Of a DNA stretch of 5,437 bases, positions 4,731-5,437 are shown piece by piece; within the stretch, counting starts at the first letter, position 1; every line of letters begins with the position of its first letter. Source of the DNA: Terriglobia bacterium (GTDB taxonomy: Bacteria > Acidobacteriota > Terriglobia > UBA7540). Below the pieces are notes generated by a model. That model made no database searches. It saw only the letters and a program-made list of their open reading frames with translations, and had not been told where the DNA came from. Where the stretch lies: contig JASHTZ010000562.1 in assembly GCA_030040295.1 (NCBI GenBank), positions 1-5,437 on the forward strand, in the 5' to 3' direction. The position numbers and the translations under genes were made by a program.

Positions 4731-5437
4731 ATGCTGGTCCTTAACCAAAGCGAAGTCGAAAACCTTCTGGATCATGACCGCTTGATCGATGCACTAGCTC
4801 CGGCCATGGCGGAGCTGAGCGCGGGTAGCGTTTCCATGCCCGCGCGCCTACTGACCCAGGTGCGCGAGCGGCGGGCAGTCTTGGCCGCCATGCCGGTCTA
4901 TCGCAGCGAGACGCGCACGCTTTCCGCGAAACTCCTCAGCATGTTTCCTGAAAACAACGGCAATGGCCTGCCCAGCCACCAGGCGGTGATCCTGGTTTTT
5001 GATGCTGTGACCGGTGCACCGCGCGCCCTGGTGGATGGAAACTCCATTACGGCCGCGCGGACCGCCGCGTGCTCCGCCCTGACCACACGTCTTCTGGCGC
5101 GAGAGGATGCTCATGTGTTGCTGATTGTGGGAACGGGCGTTCAGGCTCGCGCCCATGCCGCGGCGATACCGCTTGTCCGGCCCATCCGCGAGATTCGCGT
5201 CCTGGGCCGCGATGCGCAAAAGGCCGCGCGCTTGGCCGAGGAAATTGCCCGGAAGCAGGGAATCAATTCGATGGCGTGCAAGGAACCGGAGCAGGCCTTC
5301 ACGGATGCCCACATTGTTTGCGCGGCCACGCACGCTATGGTGCCGGTTGTGAAGGGCGCATGGCTCGAGCCCGGAATGCACGTGACTTCCGTTGGTCTTA
5401 ATCCCGACGGGCGCGAGCTGGATGCCCACGCTGTGTC
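4731..5437 (+). CDS. Ornithine cyclodeaminase/mu-crystallin family protein, N-terminal part, runs off the right edge
   Basis: The first 235 of about 310-330 expected residues are present. The family comprises NAD(P)-dependent ornithine cyclodeaminases, alanine and other amino acid dehydrogenases, and ketimine reductases. Visible features are MPARLL (36-41) with conserved Arg39, LSAKLLSMFPENN (64-76) with the substrate-carboxylate Lys67, ALVDGNSITAARTAACSALTTRLLA (99-123) with conserved Arg110, and the Rossmann dinucleotide loop G134-TGVQA-139. Near the edge is SVGLNPDGRELD (220-231). In ornithine cyclodeaminase the corresponding loop carries a catalytic Asp (Asp228 of the Pseudomonas enzyme, GGDCPGK); here Asn224 seems to take that place, which argues against true ornithine cyclodeaminase and for a dehydrogenase/reductase-like activity. 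The alignment is by eye. The ATG lies 29 bp after the ABC ATPase stop with no Shine-Dalgarno sequence, so it is probably co-transcribed. Substrate unknown. Confidence 0.93.
   Translation, partial: MLVLNQSEVENLLDHDRLIDALAPAMAELSAGSVSMPARLLTQVRERRAVLAAMPVYRSETRTLSAKLLSMFPENNGNGLPSHQAVILVFDAVTGAPRALVDGNSITAARTAACSALTTRLLAREDAHVLLIVGTGVQARAHAAAIPLVRPIREIRVLGRDAQKAARLAEEIARKQGINSMACKEPEQAFTDAHIVCAATHAMVPVVKGAWLEPGMHVTSVGLNPDGRELDAHAV

Noticed and set aside
4848..5429. 193-codon minus-strand frame at the right edge
   Set aside because: It is antisense to a gene with clear Rossmann and substrate-binding motifs and is a GC-driven shadow.

Overview
The window looks like a bacterial chromosome segment, most probably from the Acidobacteriota. 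GroEL gives the best taxonomic hint: its wording around residues 190-245 (VEESKTMETQLEVVEG, YFVTDPERM, HEKKISSMKDLLPLLEQIA) matches acidobacterial GroELs as I remember them. This is recall, not a search. Coding regions look moderately GC-rich, whereas about 1598-1728 is clearly AT-rich.

Left arm, minus strand: groS (GroES, complete, 1025-1339) is followed by groL (GroEL, N-terminal 297 residues, running off the left edge). Upstream of groS lies a sigma70-type promoter (-35 at 1537-1542, -10 at 1514-1519). A CIRCE operator (1489-1515) covers its presumed start site. A second, well-conserved CIRCE copy lies 82 bp further upstream (1571-1597). The chaperonin operon is therefore very probably repressed by HrcA and induced by heat or protein-folding stress.

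Right arm, plus strand, divergent from groSL: a secreted protein of unknown function with one DxDGDG calcium-loop motif (1771-2925); a TauE/SafE-type membrane transporter (3043-3810); an MlaF-type ABC ATPase (3901-4701) with an unusual LSTGM signature and no MlaE or MlaD gene beside it; and the N-terminal 235 residues of an ornithine cyclodeaminase/mu-crystallin family protein (4731 to the right edge). Nothing ties these four genes into one pathway. The last two are 29 bp apart and may be co-transcribed.

The most notable non-coding signals are the tandem CIRCE pair, a 94-bp imperfect inverted-repeat element directly after the secreted-protein gene, four tandem 7-bp repeats inside the likely promoter of the ABC gene, and two promoters so close to their ATG that the mRNAs would be almost leaderless. 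None of the four plus-strand genes has a Shine-Dalgarno sequence, whereas both chaperonin genes have strong ones. GroEL carries an apparent 14-residue insertion next to its equatorial hinge. I see no mobile element, CRISPR array, tRNA or rRNA. Nothing here amounts to a clearly new multi-gene system.
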